DNA of 64,000 bases from Streptomyces parvus (GTDB lineage Bacteria; Actinomycetota; Actinomycetes; Streptomycetales; Streptomycetaceae), in assembly GCF_014648875.1 (NCBI RefSeq), contig NZ_BMRY01000001.1, positions 417,304 through 481,303 on the forward strand, given 5' to 3'. Positions 17,188 through 25,340 of this stretch are shown here, in pieces (the first letter of the stretch is position 1; each line of letters starts with the position of its first letter). The position numbers and the translations under genes are program-made. The notes beneath the pieces are model-generated. The model had not been told where the DNA came from. It ran no database searches and saw only the letters and a list, made by a program, of their open reading frames with translations.

Positions 17188-17572
17188 GAAACGGAACGAT
17201 AGCCCTCCCGGCGCAGGGCGGAAGGGCCTGGTCAGCCGGGGGCCCCATACCGTTCCGATGAATTCGTCCAACACACATGCGCGAATCCGGGGTACAGTGG
17301 TATTGCGCTTACTGAGCACTGTGCTGTGCCAGGGGCGCACCCTTGAATGAGGATGCCCGGTCGGAGGCCCGATCGGCTCCGACCCGACAGCCCTCCACGC
17401 GGTGCGTACGACACGTACGACTGCAGATGAGGGGCCCCCTCAGCGGCACGAGCGCTCGAGCGACGGCAGTGGTCCCGCGCCACCCGGCCCCACCACGGCC
17501 GGATGACCAACCCCGGCACGGTACGACCCCCAGCGTTCGCCTCGGACCGCGTCTCACAGAAGAGGCAGCACC
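17188..17572 (+). other. Long intergenic/leader region upstream of the helicase gene
   Basis: About 385 bp. The left part carries the divergent promoters (TACAGT near 17294). The right part is probably a long 5' leader for the helicase mRNA. A possible Arg/Pro-rich frame (TTG 17343 to TGA 17576, or ATG 17427) ends in the CTGA that overlaps the helicase start. Its composition is like random GC-rich sequence, so I do not call it a gene. Confidence 0.4.
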
Positions 17573-19873
17573 CTGACTACGTTCCGCGAACTCGGTATTT
17601 TTCCCGAGACGGCCGAAGCCCTTGAGGCGGTCGGCATCACGTCCCCCTTCCCCATCCAGGAGCTGACGCTCCCCGTAGCCCTCTCCGGCTCCGACGTCAT
17701 CGGCCAGGCCAAGACCGGCACCGGAAAGACGCTCGGCTTCGGTCTCCCGCTCCTGGAGCGCGTGACCGTCCCCGCCGACGTCGAGGCCGGGCGGGCCAAG
17801 CCCGAGCAGCTGACCGACGCGCCCCAGGCGCTCGTCGTCGTCCCCACGCGCGAGCTGTGCACCCAGGTCACCAACGACCTGCTCACGGCCGGCAAGGTCC
17901 GTAACGTCCGCGTTCTCGCGATCTACGGCGGCCGGGCGTACGAGCCCCAGGTCGAGGCCCTCAAGAAGGGCGTCGACGTGATCGTCGGCACCCCGGGCCG
18001 CCTGCTGGACCTGGCGGGCCAGCGCAAGCTCGACCTCTCCCACATCCGCGGGCTCGTCCTCGACGAGGCCGACGAGATGCTGGACCTGGGCTTCCTGCCC
18101 GACGTCGAACGCATCATCACGATGCTGCCGACGAAGCGCCAGACGATGCTGTTCTCGGCCACCATGCCCGGTGCCGTCATCAGCCTCGCCCGCCGCTACA
18201 TGTCGCAGCCGACCCACATCAACGCCACGTCGCCGGACGACGAGGGCACGACCGTGAAGAACACGGTCCAGCACGTCTACCGCGCCCACAACATGGACAA
18301 GCCGGAGATGCTCGCGCGCATCCTCCAGGCCGAGGGCCGCGGGCTCGCGATGATCTTCTGCCGGACGAAGCGCACCGCCGCCGACATCGCCGAGCAGCTG
18401 GAGAAGCGAGGCTTCGCCTCCGGCGCGGTCCACGGCGACCTCGGCCAGGGCGCCCGCGAGCAGGCGCTGCGCGCCTTCCGCAACGGCAAGGTCGACGTCC
18501 TGGTCTGCACCGACGTCGCCGCGCGCGGTATCGACGTCGAGGGTGTGACCCACGTCGTCAACTACCAGTCGCCCGAGGACGAGAAGACCTACCTCCACCG
18601 CATCGGCCGCACCGGCCGCGCGGGCGCCAAGGGCACCGCGATCACGCTGGTCGACTGGGACGACATCCCGCGCTGGCAGCTGATCAACAAGGCCCTGGAC
18701 CTGCAGTTCCCGGACCCGCCGGAGACGTACTCCACCTCGCCGCACCTGTTCGAGGAGCTGGGCATCCCGGCGGGCACCAAGGGTGTGCTGCCGCGTGCCG
18801 AGCGGACCCGTGCGGGTCTGCGCGCCGAAGAGGTCGAGGACCTGGGCGAGACCGGCGGCCGCGGCCGCAAGGCCGCCGCCGCGGCCCCCGCCCGTGAGGA
18901 GCGCGAGCCGCGCACCCGTACGCCGCGCCAGCGCCGCCGCACCCGTGGCGGAGCCTCGACGGAGGCGGGCGCCGCGACGGTGCCCGCACCCGCCAAGGAG
19001 GCCGCCCCGGTCGCCCCGGCCGGTGACGAGGCGCCCGAGGCGCCGCGCACGCCGCGCCGTCGCCGCCGTACGCGGGTCAGCGCCCCCGAGGCCGTCGCCG
19101 AGGCGGCCGTGGCGGTCGCCGAGGCCCCGGCGGTTCCCGCCCCGGTGGCCGAGGCCGCGCCCGTGATCGAGGCCGCGCCGGTGGCCGAGCCGGTCGCGGA
19201 GACCAAGCCGCGTCGTCGTCGCAGCCGCGCCGCGGCGAAGCCGGTGACCGAGGAGACGGCCGCGCCCGTCGCCGCCGCTACGGCCGCCCCGGCCCCGGTC
19301 GACTTCCAGACGGTGGCCGTCGCGGCGGGTGTCATCGAGCCCGTCGCCGAGCCGAAGGCCGTCCGGCCGCGCCGTCGCACCCGGGTCGTGAAGCCGGCCG
19401 ACGAGGTCGACTTCCAGATCGCCCCGGCCGCCGAGCCGGAGCCCGAGGTCAAGACGCGTCGTCGCCCGGCCCGCGCCACGAAGCCGAAGACGGAGTCGAA
19501 GCCGAAGGCCGAGGCCACCGAGTCCGCGCCGGCCGCCGAGCCGAAGGCCCGGACGGCCAGGGCGACGAAGTCCCGCGCGAAGGCGGAGACGGCGGAGCCC
19601 GCGGCGAAGAAGGCCACGGCGAAGGCGACCAAGGCCGCGGCGAAGGCCGTCGCCACCGAGCAGCCCGCCGTCGAGGCTCCGGCCGCGGAGGCGGAGGCCA
19701 AGCCGCGCCGCCGCCGCGCGACGCGCAGCGTCACCTCGACCGCGACGCCGGAGGCCGCCGTGGTCTCCGCGGCCGAGGCCGTGGTGAGCGAGGCCGCCGC
19801 CGAGCCGAAGCCGCGTCGCCGCCGGGCCACCCGCCCCGCGGGCGCCGCCTCGGCGGCGACGACCGAGAGCTGA
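17573..19873 (+). CDS. DEAD-box ATP-dependent RNA helicase with long basic C-terminal tail
   Basis: 766 residues, starting at CTG 17573. The frame has a TGA at 17504 and no ATG, GTG or TTG before 17762; a start at 17762 would delete the Q motif and Walker A. AGAGG lies 7 nt before the CTG. Domains: Q motif (F4-Q29), AKTGTGKT (46-53), PTRELCTQ, DEAD (164-167), SAT, and RecA2 with HGDLGQGAREQ and HRIGRTGRAG. From about 440 to the end the protein is Ala/Pro-rich with repeated PRRRRRTR-type blocks, likely an RNA-binding disordered tail. It probably unwinds RNA in ribosome assembly or decay, particularly in the cold. A hairpin terminator follows. Confidence 0.93.
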   Translation: MTTFRELGIFPETAEALEAVGITSPFPIQELTLPVALSGSDVIGQAKTGTGKTLGFGLPLLERVTVPADVEAGRAKPEQLTDAPQALVVVPTRELCTQVTNDLLTAGKVRNVRVLAIYGGRAYEPQVEALKKGVDVIVGTPGRLLDLAGQRKLDLSHIRGLVLDEADEMLDLGFLPDVERIITMLPTKRQTMLFSATMPGAVISLARRYMSQPTHINATSPDDEGTTVKNTVQHVYRAHNMDKPEMLARILQAEGRGLAMIFCRTKRTAADIAEQLEKRGFASGAVHGDLGQGAREQALRAFRNGKVDVLVCTDVAARGIDVEGVTHVVNYQSPEDEKTYLHRIGRTGRAGAKGTAITLVDWDDIPRWQLINKALDLQFPDPPETYSTSPHLFEELGIPAGTKGVLPRAERTRAGLRAEEVEDLGETGGRGRKAAAAAPAREEREPRTRTPRQRRRTRGGASTEAGAATVPAPAKEAAPVAPAGDEAPEAPRTPRRRRRTRVSAPEAVAEAAVAVAEAPAVPAPVAEAAPVIEAAPVAEPVAETKPRRRRSRAAAKPVTEETAAPVAAATAAPAPVDFQTVAVAAGVIEPVAEPKAVRPRRRTRVVKPADEVDFQIAPAAEPEPEVKTRRRPARATKPKTESKPKAEATESAPAAEPKARTARATKSRAKAETAEPAAKKATAKATKAAAKAVATEQPAVEAPAAEAEAKPRRRRATRSVTSTATPEAAVVSAAEAVVSEAAAEPKPRRRRATRPAGAASAATTES

Positions 19874-19898
19874 CGCCTCCGGCGACACCGCACCACAC

Positions 19899-19945
19899 GT
19901 ACGGCCCCGCACCCGTGGACACAGTCCGCCGGCGCGGGGCCGTAC
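19899..19945 (+). terminator. Hairpin after the helicase gene
   Basis: 12-bp perfect stem (GTACGGCCCCGC / GCGGGGCCGTAC) with a ~23-nt loop, 26 nt after the stop; it may also act on the convergent TM2 gene. Confidence 0.6.
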
Positions 19946-20009
19946 GACATTGCCGGCCCGCTCCGGGATCCGGCCGCTTCACAGCACTCCGCGCCCGGGC
20001 TGCGCCGGA

Positions 20010-20273
20010 TCAGTTGCGGAGGACGCGGCCCTGCTTGTCGGTACGGTCGTTGCTGGTGAGGAAGAGGATGCCGTCGATCAGCGCCCAGACGCCGAGGCCA
20101 CCGAAGGTGAGCAGTTGGGCGATACCCACTCCGATGGACCCGACGTAGAAGCGCCCGATGCCGAACCCACCGAGAAGTATCTGGAGGACGCCCGCGATGA
20201 CCTTGGACTTGTCGGAGTAGGGGCGGCCCTGCGGGTCGAAGCCGTAAGGGGCGTCCTGGGTGGGGACGGTCAC
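20010..20273 (-). CDS. TM2-domain membrane protein
   Basis: 87 residues from GTG 20271-20273 (GGAG upstream). Typical TM2 layout: a short polar N-terminus (YGFDPQGRPYSDKSK), helix one with LQILLGGFGIGRFYVGS, helix two with TFGGLGVWALIDGILFL, and the conserved DRTDKQG turn at the end. It is a small inner-membrane protein; TM2 proteins have no defined bacterial function. It is convergent with the helicase gene. Confidence 0.88.
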   Translation of the reverse strand: MTVPTQDAPYGFDPQGRPYSDKSKVIAGVLQILLGGFGIGRFYVGSIGVGIAQLLTFGGLGVWALIDGILFLTSNDRTDKQGRVLRN

Positions 20274-20521
20274 GATGTATCTCCTGGATGAGCGGAAGTG
20301 CCACCGGATCGAGAATTCCGGCCGGGAGTCAAGAGGAAGCCGCGCCGAAGGACGGCACGCTGAGGACCCCCGGTAAAGACAGGGCGGAGAGGGCCGCGGT
20401 TCCGCCGGCGCGGCAACGAATGATCGTGCTCTCGGGTGGACGGGGGCCGGGGCCGTTCGTCGTCCCGTCGTCCCGTCGTCCGGAAGGCGGCCCGGTGGCG
20501 GCGGGCCCGGGGCGGCGGGGA

Positions 20522-20527
20522 TAGCCT
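20522..20527 (+). promoter_or_regulatory. Probable -10 box for a leaderless hydrolase transcript
   Basis: TAGCCT six nt before the ATG at 20534, with no Shine-Dalgarno in between. Confidence 0.5.
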
Positions 20528-20533
20528 CGCCGT

Positions 20534-21391
20534 ATGAGCCGCCCGCCCACCTTCGCCCCGCCGCCCTGCGCCGACGCCCGCGTCCTGGCCACCGAGCGCG
20601 GCGACTTCGCCGTCCTGGACGCCGTACCGAGCACCCCGGCCCGGGCCACCGCCCTGCTGCTGCCCGGCTACACCGGCAGCAAGGAGGACTTCATCGCACT
20701 GCTGGAACCGCTGACCGGGGCGGGCTACCGGGTGGTCGCCGCGGACGGCCGGGGACAGTTCGAGTCGAAGGGGACGGACCGTCAGGAGAGTTACGCCCAG
20801 GGCGAGTTGGCGCGTGACGTGCTGGCCCAGGCGGCGGCTCTGGGCGTGGGCCCCGGGGAGCTGCATCTGCTCGGGCACTCGCTCGGCGGTCAGATCGCCC
20901 GCGCCGCCGTCCTGCTGGACGCCGCCCCGTTCCGCTCGCTGACGCTGATGTCCTCGGGTCCCGCCGAGGTCGTCGCGGCCCAGCGGGACAAGGTGAAGAT
21001 GCTGAGCGACGCGCTGTCCGTGCTGTCCATGGACGAGGTGTGGCAGGCGATGCAGGCGATGGATCCCCCGCAGGACGCGGACACCGGCGACGGAGCGGAC
21101 ATGCGCCGCCGCTGGCTGGCCCACAACCCGGCCCAGTTGATCGCCACCGGGGCCCAGTTGGCGGCCGAGCCGGACCGGGTGGACGAGCTGGCCGCCGTCG
21201 GGCTGCCCGTCCATGTGCTGTCCGGGGAGCGCGACGACGTGTGGCCGGTGGAGCTGTTCGACGCCATGGCCCGGCGTCTCGGCGCCCGCCGCACCACGAT
21301 CGCCGGCGCCGAGCACTCCCCCAACACCGCCCGCCCGCAGGAGACCGCGAAGGCGCTGGCGGCGTTCTGGGACGGCCTGCCGGCCGTCTGA
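20534..21391 (+). CDS. Alpha/beta hydrolase
   Basis: 285 residues with LLLPGYTGSKEDF (oxyanion), AADGRGQFES, the nucleophile elbow GHSLGGQ, acid in VLSGERDDVWP and His in AGAEHSPN. It resembles soluble serine hydrolases/lysophospholipase-like enzymes; substrate unknown. No signal peptide. A TAGCCT box six nt before the ATG suggests a leaderless mRNA. It converges with the NYN-domain gene. Confidence 0.88.
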   Translation: MSRPPTFAPPPCADARVLATERGDFAVLDAVPSTPARATALLLPGYTGSKEDFIALLEPLTGAGYRVVAADGRGQFESKGTDRQESYAQGELARDVLAQAAALGVGPGELHLLGHSLGGQIARAAVLLDAAPFRSLTLMSSGPAEVVAAQRDKVKMLSDALSVLSMDEVWQAMQAMDPPQDADTGDGADMRRRWLAHNPAQLIATGAQLAAEPDRVDELAAVGLPVHVLSGERDDVWPVELFDAMARRLGARRTTIAGAEHSPNTARPQETAKALAAFWDGLPAV

Positions 21392-21419
21392 CGGGCTCCC
21401 CGCAGGGCCCCGGCGGGGT

Positions 21420-22340
21420 TCAGTACTGCGCCTGAAGGTGCTGCCAGAAGCCGTCGCGGAGCGCCCGCCGCAGATGTGCGTGGCCGCGCAGCGAGTGCTG
21501 GAGCAGCCGTTCGGCCTCCACCAGGAGGTCCTGGTCGACGGAGCCCGGCAGGTAGGGGTGGCCGGGCAGCAGGTCGGCGAGGGATTCCCGGCCCCGGGCG
21601 GCGAGCCAGGCGGCCGCGATCTGCGCGCCGACGAACCGGACGTCCTCCCGGGAGGGGGCCGGGGTGTCGTCCTCGTACGTCGTGACGGGGCGCCGGGTGA
21701 CGTAGGGGCGGCAGAAGTCGAGATCGAAGGTGCGCTGGCTGTCGACCTCCCAGAGCAGGGGTTCGGCCTGGTTGCGGCCTTCGGCGGCCTCGATGCCCCA
21801 GAGGTGGACGCGGGCCCCGTAGCCCTGGGCGGCCTCGACCGCCGAGACCAGGTCCTCGTCGCCGCCGACGAGCGCCGCGTCGCTGATGGCGCGGTGCCGG
21901 GCGAGGGATTCGAGGTCCGTGCGGATGAGGGAGTCGACGCCCTTCTGCTGGTTGTTGGCGTTGAGGTTGCCGAGCCGCACCTTGACGTCGGGGAGTTCGG
22001 CGATGGCCTGCTGCTCGGTGGTGTGGATACGGCGCCGGGCCCCGTCGTACCAGTAGACGCGCAGCAGCCTGCTGTCCGCGAAGATCGTGCGGGCCTTGTC
22101 GATGAAGGCCTCGATGAGCCCTTCGGCGTCGAGGTCGAAGGAGCGCCGGTCCTCGGTGCCGGTGACGAGCAGCCCGGCCGCGGCGTAGACATAGCCGGCG
22201 TCGACGAAGATGGCGTGCGTCGAGGGGGTCTTCGCCACCTCGACGAGCATGCGCTGGAGCAGCTCGTTGGTGCGGTCCAGGCGGGCGGCGAGGCCGACCT
22301 CCCCGGTGACCCCGATGAGCTGCGGGTCCGCCTCGTTCAT
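21420..22340 (-). CDS. NYN-domain (PIN-like) nuclease-type protein
   Basis: 306 residues from ATG 22340. The NYN/LabA-like fold shows the acidic residues expected for metal-dependent RNase activity: FVDAGYVY near the N-terminus, QKGVDSLIRTDLESLAR in the middle and LVGGDEDLVSAVEAA. The last ~110 residues are a separate, mostly helical domain with conserved aromatic and acidic residues (WLAARGRESLADLLPGHPYL). It is probably an RNA-cleaving enzyme in the cytoplasm; target unknown. It is divergent from the structured leader and 50-residue protein. Confidence 0.85.
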   Translation of the reverse strand: MNEADPQLIGVTGEVGLAARLDRTNELLQRMLVEVAKTPSTHAIFVDAGYVYAAAGLLVTGTEDRRSFDLDAEGLIEAFIDKARTIFADSRLLRVYWYDGARRRIHTTEQQAIAELPDVKVRLGNLNANNQQKGVDSLIRTDLESLARHRAISDAALVGGDEDLVSAVEAAQGYGARVHLWGIEAAEGRNQAEPLLWEVDSQRTFDLDFCRPYVTRRPVTTYEDDTPAPSREDVRFVGAQIAAAWLAARGRESLADLLPGHPYLPGSVDQDLLVEAERLLQHSLRGHAHLRRALRDGFWQHLQAQY

Positions 22341-22382
22341 GCGAACCTCATGGTCTGTGGTGATGTGACTACCGACGGGTAT

Positions 22383-22410
22383 TTAGACATCCAAAAAATT
22401 TCCTTAGCGT
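22383..22410 (+). promoter_or_regulatory. Possible promoter for the 50-residue protein
   Basis: TTAGAC and TAGCGT separated by 16 nt in an unusually AT-rich island (22379-22416). The match to the principal sigma consensus is moderate. Confidence 0.35.
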
Positions 22411-22449
22411 AGGGAATGTTTGCCAGGGGCAACTCGTTGTCACCCTTGT

Positions 22450-22504
22450 GGAACGCGAGGGAAACCTCGCGTTCCTAGTCTTGCCGGTGGGACGCCCCAC
22501 CGGC
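22450..22504 (+). ncRNA. Structured 5' leader: GAAA-tetraloop hairpin plus second hairpin
   Basis: Hairpin 1: 11-bp perfect stem GGAACGCGAGG / CCTCGCGTTCC closed by a GAAA (GNRA) loop (22450-22475). Hairpin 2: 9-bp stem GCCGGTGGG / CCCACCGGC with a 4-nt loop (22483-22504). Both lie between the likely promoter and the start of the 50-residue gene. No plus-strand gene lies upstream for them to terminate. It could be a regulatory leader or a small RNA; the class is unknown to me. Confidence 0.45.
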
Positions 22505-22547
22505 GCCAGCAGTTCTCCAGCAGGAGGATCAGACGAAGGGAAGCCCC

Positions 22548-22700
22548 ATGCGCTTCGAGATCATGCGACTCGACGACGTCGACGGTACCGCCGTGGACAG
22601 CACCGTCGTGGACGCCGCCTCCGTCAACCGGATCGTGCAGCAGGCCGCGGCGACAGGCCAGCGCATCTACATCCGGCCGGCCGACAGTTCGGCCTCGTAA
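22548..22700 (+). CDS. 50-residue protein of unknown function
   Basis: Starts at ATG 22548 behind GAAGGGAAG and ends at TAA 22698-22700. The product has balanced composition with alternating hydrophobic and acidic residues (MRFEIMRLDDVDGTAVDSTV, then DAASVNRIVQQAAATGQRIY) and looks like a compact beta-alpha-beta unit. Third codon positions are GC-rich like real Streptomyces genes. It is followed by a strong terminator, so it forms its own short unit with the structured leader. Family not recognised. Confidence 0.7.
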   Translation: MRFEIMRLDDVDGTAVDSTVVDAASVNRIVQQAAATGQRIYIRPADSSAS

Positions 22701-22721
22701 CACCTGACGTTGTGAAGACGA

Positions 22722-22756
22722 AGCACCCCCGCACGGAACGTCCGTGCGGGGGTGCT
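22722..22756. terminator. Bidirectional hairpin between the 50-residue gene and marC-like gene
   Basis: Perfect 16-bp stem (AGCACCCCCGCACGGA and complement) with a 3-nt loop, between convergent genes. Confidence 0.75.
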
Positions 22757-22785
22757 GTGATGTGCGGGGCCGCCGAGGAGCCGGC

Positions 22786-23391
22786 TCAGGAGTTCTGGAT
22801 GACCTGGGTGACGCCGTTGATGATCTGCTGGACGGCGATGGCGGAGAGCATCATGCCCGCGAGCCGGGTCACCAGCACCACGCCCCCGTCCTTGATCACG
22901 CGGATGATGACCAGCGAGTAGCGCATGGTCAGCCAGAGCACCACGTGCATGGCGACGATCGCGGACCACACCGAGAGCTGGCCGCCCACGCCGTCGGCGT
23001 GCTGCACCGCGAGGATGACCGAGACGATGGCGCCGGGCCCGGCGAGCAGCGGCATGCCCAGCGGTACGAGCGCCACGTTGACGTCCTTGGTCTGCGTCGG
23101 CTCGTCCGTCTTGCCGGTGAGCAGGTCGAGCGCGATGAGCAGCAGGAGGAGTCCGCCCGCGATCATCAGCGCGGGCACGGAGACATGCAGGTAGTCGAGG
23201 ATCTGCTGACCGAGCAGACCGAAGACGGCGATCACGCCGAACGCGACCGTGACCGCCTGGAGCGCCATCTTGCGCTGCACCTTCGCGGGGCGGCCCGCGG
23301 TGAGGGCGAGGAAGATCGGCGTGATCCCGGGCGGGTCCATGATCACAAATAGGGTGAGAAAAAGGGATCCGAAGACAGCGACGTCGAACAC
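22786..23391 (-). CDS. MarC-family integral membrane protein
   Basis: 201 residues from GTG 23391, the usual MarC length. Six hydrophobic helices and the family signatures IMDPPGITPIFLALT and PLGMPLLAGPGAIVSVI are present. MarC proteins were once linked to multiple antibiotic resistance, but that role has been withdrawn; transport of small metabolites such as amino acids is proposed for some relatives. It is on the minus strand downstream of the PHP-domain gene. Confidence 0.9.
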   Translation of the reverse strand: MFDVAVFGSLFLTLFVIMDPPGITPIFLALTAGRPAKVQRKMALQAVTVAFGVIAVFGLLGQQILDYLHVSVPALMIAGGLLLLLIALDLLTGKTDEPTQTKDVNVALVPLGMPLLAGPGAIVSVILAVQHADGVGGQLSVWSAIVAMHVVLWLTMRYSLVIIRVIKDGGVVLVTRLAGMMLSAIAVQQIINGVTQVIQNS

Positions 23392-23530
23392 AGTGAGCCT
23401 TGCGAGAGATGAGCGGGTGGTACGGAGGGGGCGCGGGTCCGGGCAGCGGGCGTCGCGGTGCGTCGGGCACGCGACGGTACGCACGGGGGCGCGGGGAGGG
23501 AAACGTGGTGCGGCGGAAGAGCTCGGAACC

Positions 23531-24397
23531 TCAGCGGCGGACGGCTCCACCGGCGCCCGGCACCGGGAAGGCTCCGGTCGCGCGCCGGGTGATCTCGCCG
23601 TAGATCTCGGGATCGGTGGTGCACGCGCCGAGCTCGACGGTCTTCCGGCTGCCGTGGTAGTCGCTGGAGCCGGTCGTGAGCAGTCCCAGTTCGCGGGCGA
23701 GGCCGCGCAGCCGGGCCCGGGTGGGCCCGTCGTGGTCCATGTGGTCGACCTCGATGCCGTCGAGGCCCGCCTCGGCGAGGGCGACGATCGTGGACTCGGG
23801 GACGACCGCGCCGCGTTTCACCGCGCCCGGGTGGGCGAAGACGGCGACCCCGCCCGCCGCCTTCACCAGGCGGACGGCCTCGAAGGGATCGAACTCGTGC
23901 TTCTCGGCGTACGCCCGGCCGCCGTTGCCCAGCCAGTCGGACGTGAAGGCGTCCGAGACGGTGGGGACGACGCCGAGTTCGACGAGGGCGGCGGCGACGT
24001 GCGGGCGGCCGACCGAGCCGTCCCCGGCGATGCGGGCGACCTGCTCCCAGGTGATGGGGACGTCGAGGGCGCGCAGCTTGCGGACCATCTCCTGGGCGCG
24101 CGGCACCCGGTCGTCGCGGACGAGCTCCCGGGCACGCTCCAGCTCGGCGTCGGCCGGGTCGAAGAGGTAGGCGAGCAGATGCATGCCCACGCCGTCGACG
24201 CGGCAGGAGAGTTCGGCGCCGGTGACGAGGGTGAGCCCCTCGGGCAGCGCGTCGATGGCCTGCTTGTGGCCGCCCACGGTGTCGTGGTCGGTGAGCGCGA
24301 CGACGTCCAGGCCCGCGGCGGCGGCGTTGGCGACCAGCTCGGCGGGGGTGTCCGTGCCGTCCGACGCGGTGGAGTGGGTGTGCAGGTCGATACGCAC
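23531..24397 (-). CDS. PHP-domain phosphoesterase
   Basis: 288 residues from GTG 24397 (GGAG nine nt upstream), beginning immediately with the metal motif DLHTHSTASDG. Further PHP motifs are LTDHDT, GAELSC (Glu), VFAHPG, IEVDHMDHDG and GSSDYHGS. This is the TrpH/YciV subgroup, which hydrolyses 3',5'-nucleoside bisphosphates or trims short RNA 5' ends with Mn2+. Cytoplasmic. It runs toward the MarC gene with a ~140-bp gap and has DUF6758 downstream on its other side. Confidence 0.9.
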   Translation of the reverse strand: MRIDLHTHSTASDGTDTPAELVANAAAAGLDVVALTDHDTVGGHKQAIDALPEGLTLVTGAELSCRVDGVGMHLLAYLFDPADAELERARELVRDDRVPRAQEMVRKLRALDVPITWEQVARIAGDGSVGRPHVAAALVELGVVPTVSDAFTSDWLGNGGRAYAEKHEFDPFEAVRLVKAAGGVAVFAHPGAVKRGAVVPESTIVALAEAGLDGIEVDHMDHDGPTRARLRGLARELGLLTTGSSDYHGSRKTVELGACTTDPEIYGEITRRATGAFPVPGAGGAVRR

Positions 24398-24497
24398 GAC
24401 GACTGACTCCGGGGGCTCGCGGGCGGACGGGGGACCGCTCAAGGATAACCGTCGCAGACCGGGCCCCAGGCCGCGAAAGCCCCCTGTCCCGCGTGAT

Positions 24498-25175
24498 CTA
24501 GCGCTCGCCCTTCCCCTGCCGGGGCGGTGCTTCCGGGGCGGTGAGCAGGCGGGGGGTGAGCGCTCCGCAGGGGACGAGGTCCACCTCTCCCCCGGCGTCC
24601 CGCAGATCGGTGAGGACGAGTTCGTCGTACATCAGGAGCCCGGACTGCTCGGGCCACAGGATCGCCCAGAGCCAGAGCCCCCGCGCCTCGCCCGCGAAGA
24701 CGGCACGGTCCTCCGGGGCGTTCCTGACGTGCCAGAGCGGGGTCGGGCGGCCGGCGGCGTGGACCTTGGCGTCGGGGGCGGAGTCGACGTTCAGGTGATG
24801 ACCGGGGTCGGGGCCCTCGATGCCGGCGTACCGGGCGCCGAGTCCGACGCCGAGCTCCTCGGCGACGAGGAGCAGTTCCCCCATCCCGCCCAGCGGGCCG
24901 GGTCCGGAGCAGGCCACGGCGCTCGCGCGTCCGCCGCTGCGGTCGTCACCCGCGCTGGCGGCCCCGGTGAACAGCCATCCCACGGGGAGCGGCCAGGGCA
25001 TCCAGACGGGGACCTGGGTGCGGTGCACCACGACGCCGAGCGCCTCGACGCTGGGCGGTACGACCGGCTGCATCGGGTGGACCTGGCCGTGCACGGAGCA
25101 CTGCCAGGCGTCGGCGAAGAGACCGGGCGCCCTGACCCGGCCACCGCACTTCGGGCAACTGGGTTCGCCCCTCAT
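24498..25175 (-). CDS. DUF6758-type protein with N-terminal CxxC knuckle
   Basis: 225 residues from ATG 25175 (TTG 25184 possible). The N-terminus has a zinc-ribbon-like CPKCGGRVRAPG with a later WQCSVHGQVHP. The rest is a mixed alpha/beta domain with many Trp and Gly and no known catalytic motif. It is common in Streptomyces and annotated there as DUF6758, as I recall. Cytoplasmic; function unknown. It is divergent from the MFS gene across an AT-rich promoter region. Confidence 0.75.
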   Translation of the reverse strand: MRGEPSCPKCGGRVRAPGLFADAWQCSVHGQVHPMQPVVPPSVEALGVVVHRTQVPVWMPWPLPVGWLFTGAASAGDDRSGGRASAVACSGPGPLGGMGELLLVAEELGVGLGARYAGIEGPDPGHHLNVDSAPDAKVHAAGRPTPLWHVRNAPEDRAVFAGEARGLWLWAILWPEQSGLLMYDELVLTDLRDAGGEVDLVPCGALTPRLLTAPEAPPRQGKGER

Positions 25176-25272
25176 AAGGACCAACCGTCCTCCCCGCCGG
25201 TCCTCCCGTCAAGGACGATCACCCGTCCGCAGCGTGGCCCTCACCCCGGAAAATAGATGTAGTTTGCATTTA

Positions 25273-25285
25273 TTAGATTGTCTAA
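25273..25285. promoter_or_regulatory. Palindrome in an AT-rich divergent promoter region
   Basis: TTAGA-TTG-TCTAA inside a ~65-bp AT-rich island (25250-25312) between DUF6758 and the MFS gene. Such low GC is exceptional in this window. It is a candidate operator overlapping the promoter. Confidence 0.45.
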
Positions 25286-25340
25286 CTTATTCTGTGCATA
25301 ACGCATCGATCTGATGAGCCGAGGGAGAAGGAGAGAACCC

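Noticed and set aside
17343..17576. 77-codon frame upstream of the helicase as a separate gene
   Set aside because: Starts with TTG, Arg/Pro-rich composition and no ribosome site. Kept only as a possible leader element in the findings.
17309..19912. 867-codon minus-strand open frame opposite the helicase gene
   Set aside because: Arg/Gly-rich translation typical of antisense frames in GC-rich DNA; the plus strand has clear DEAD-box motifs.
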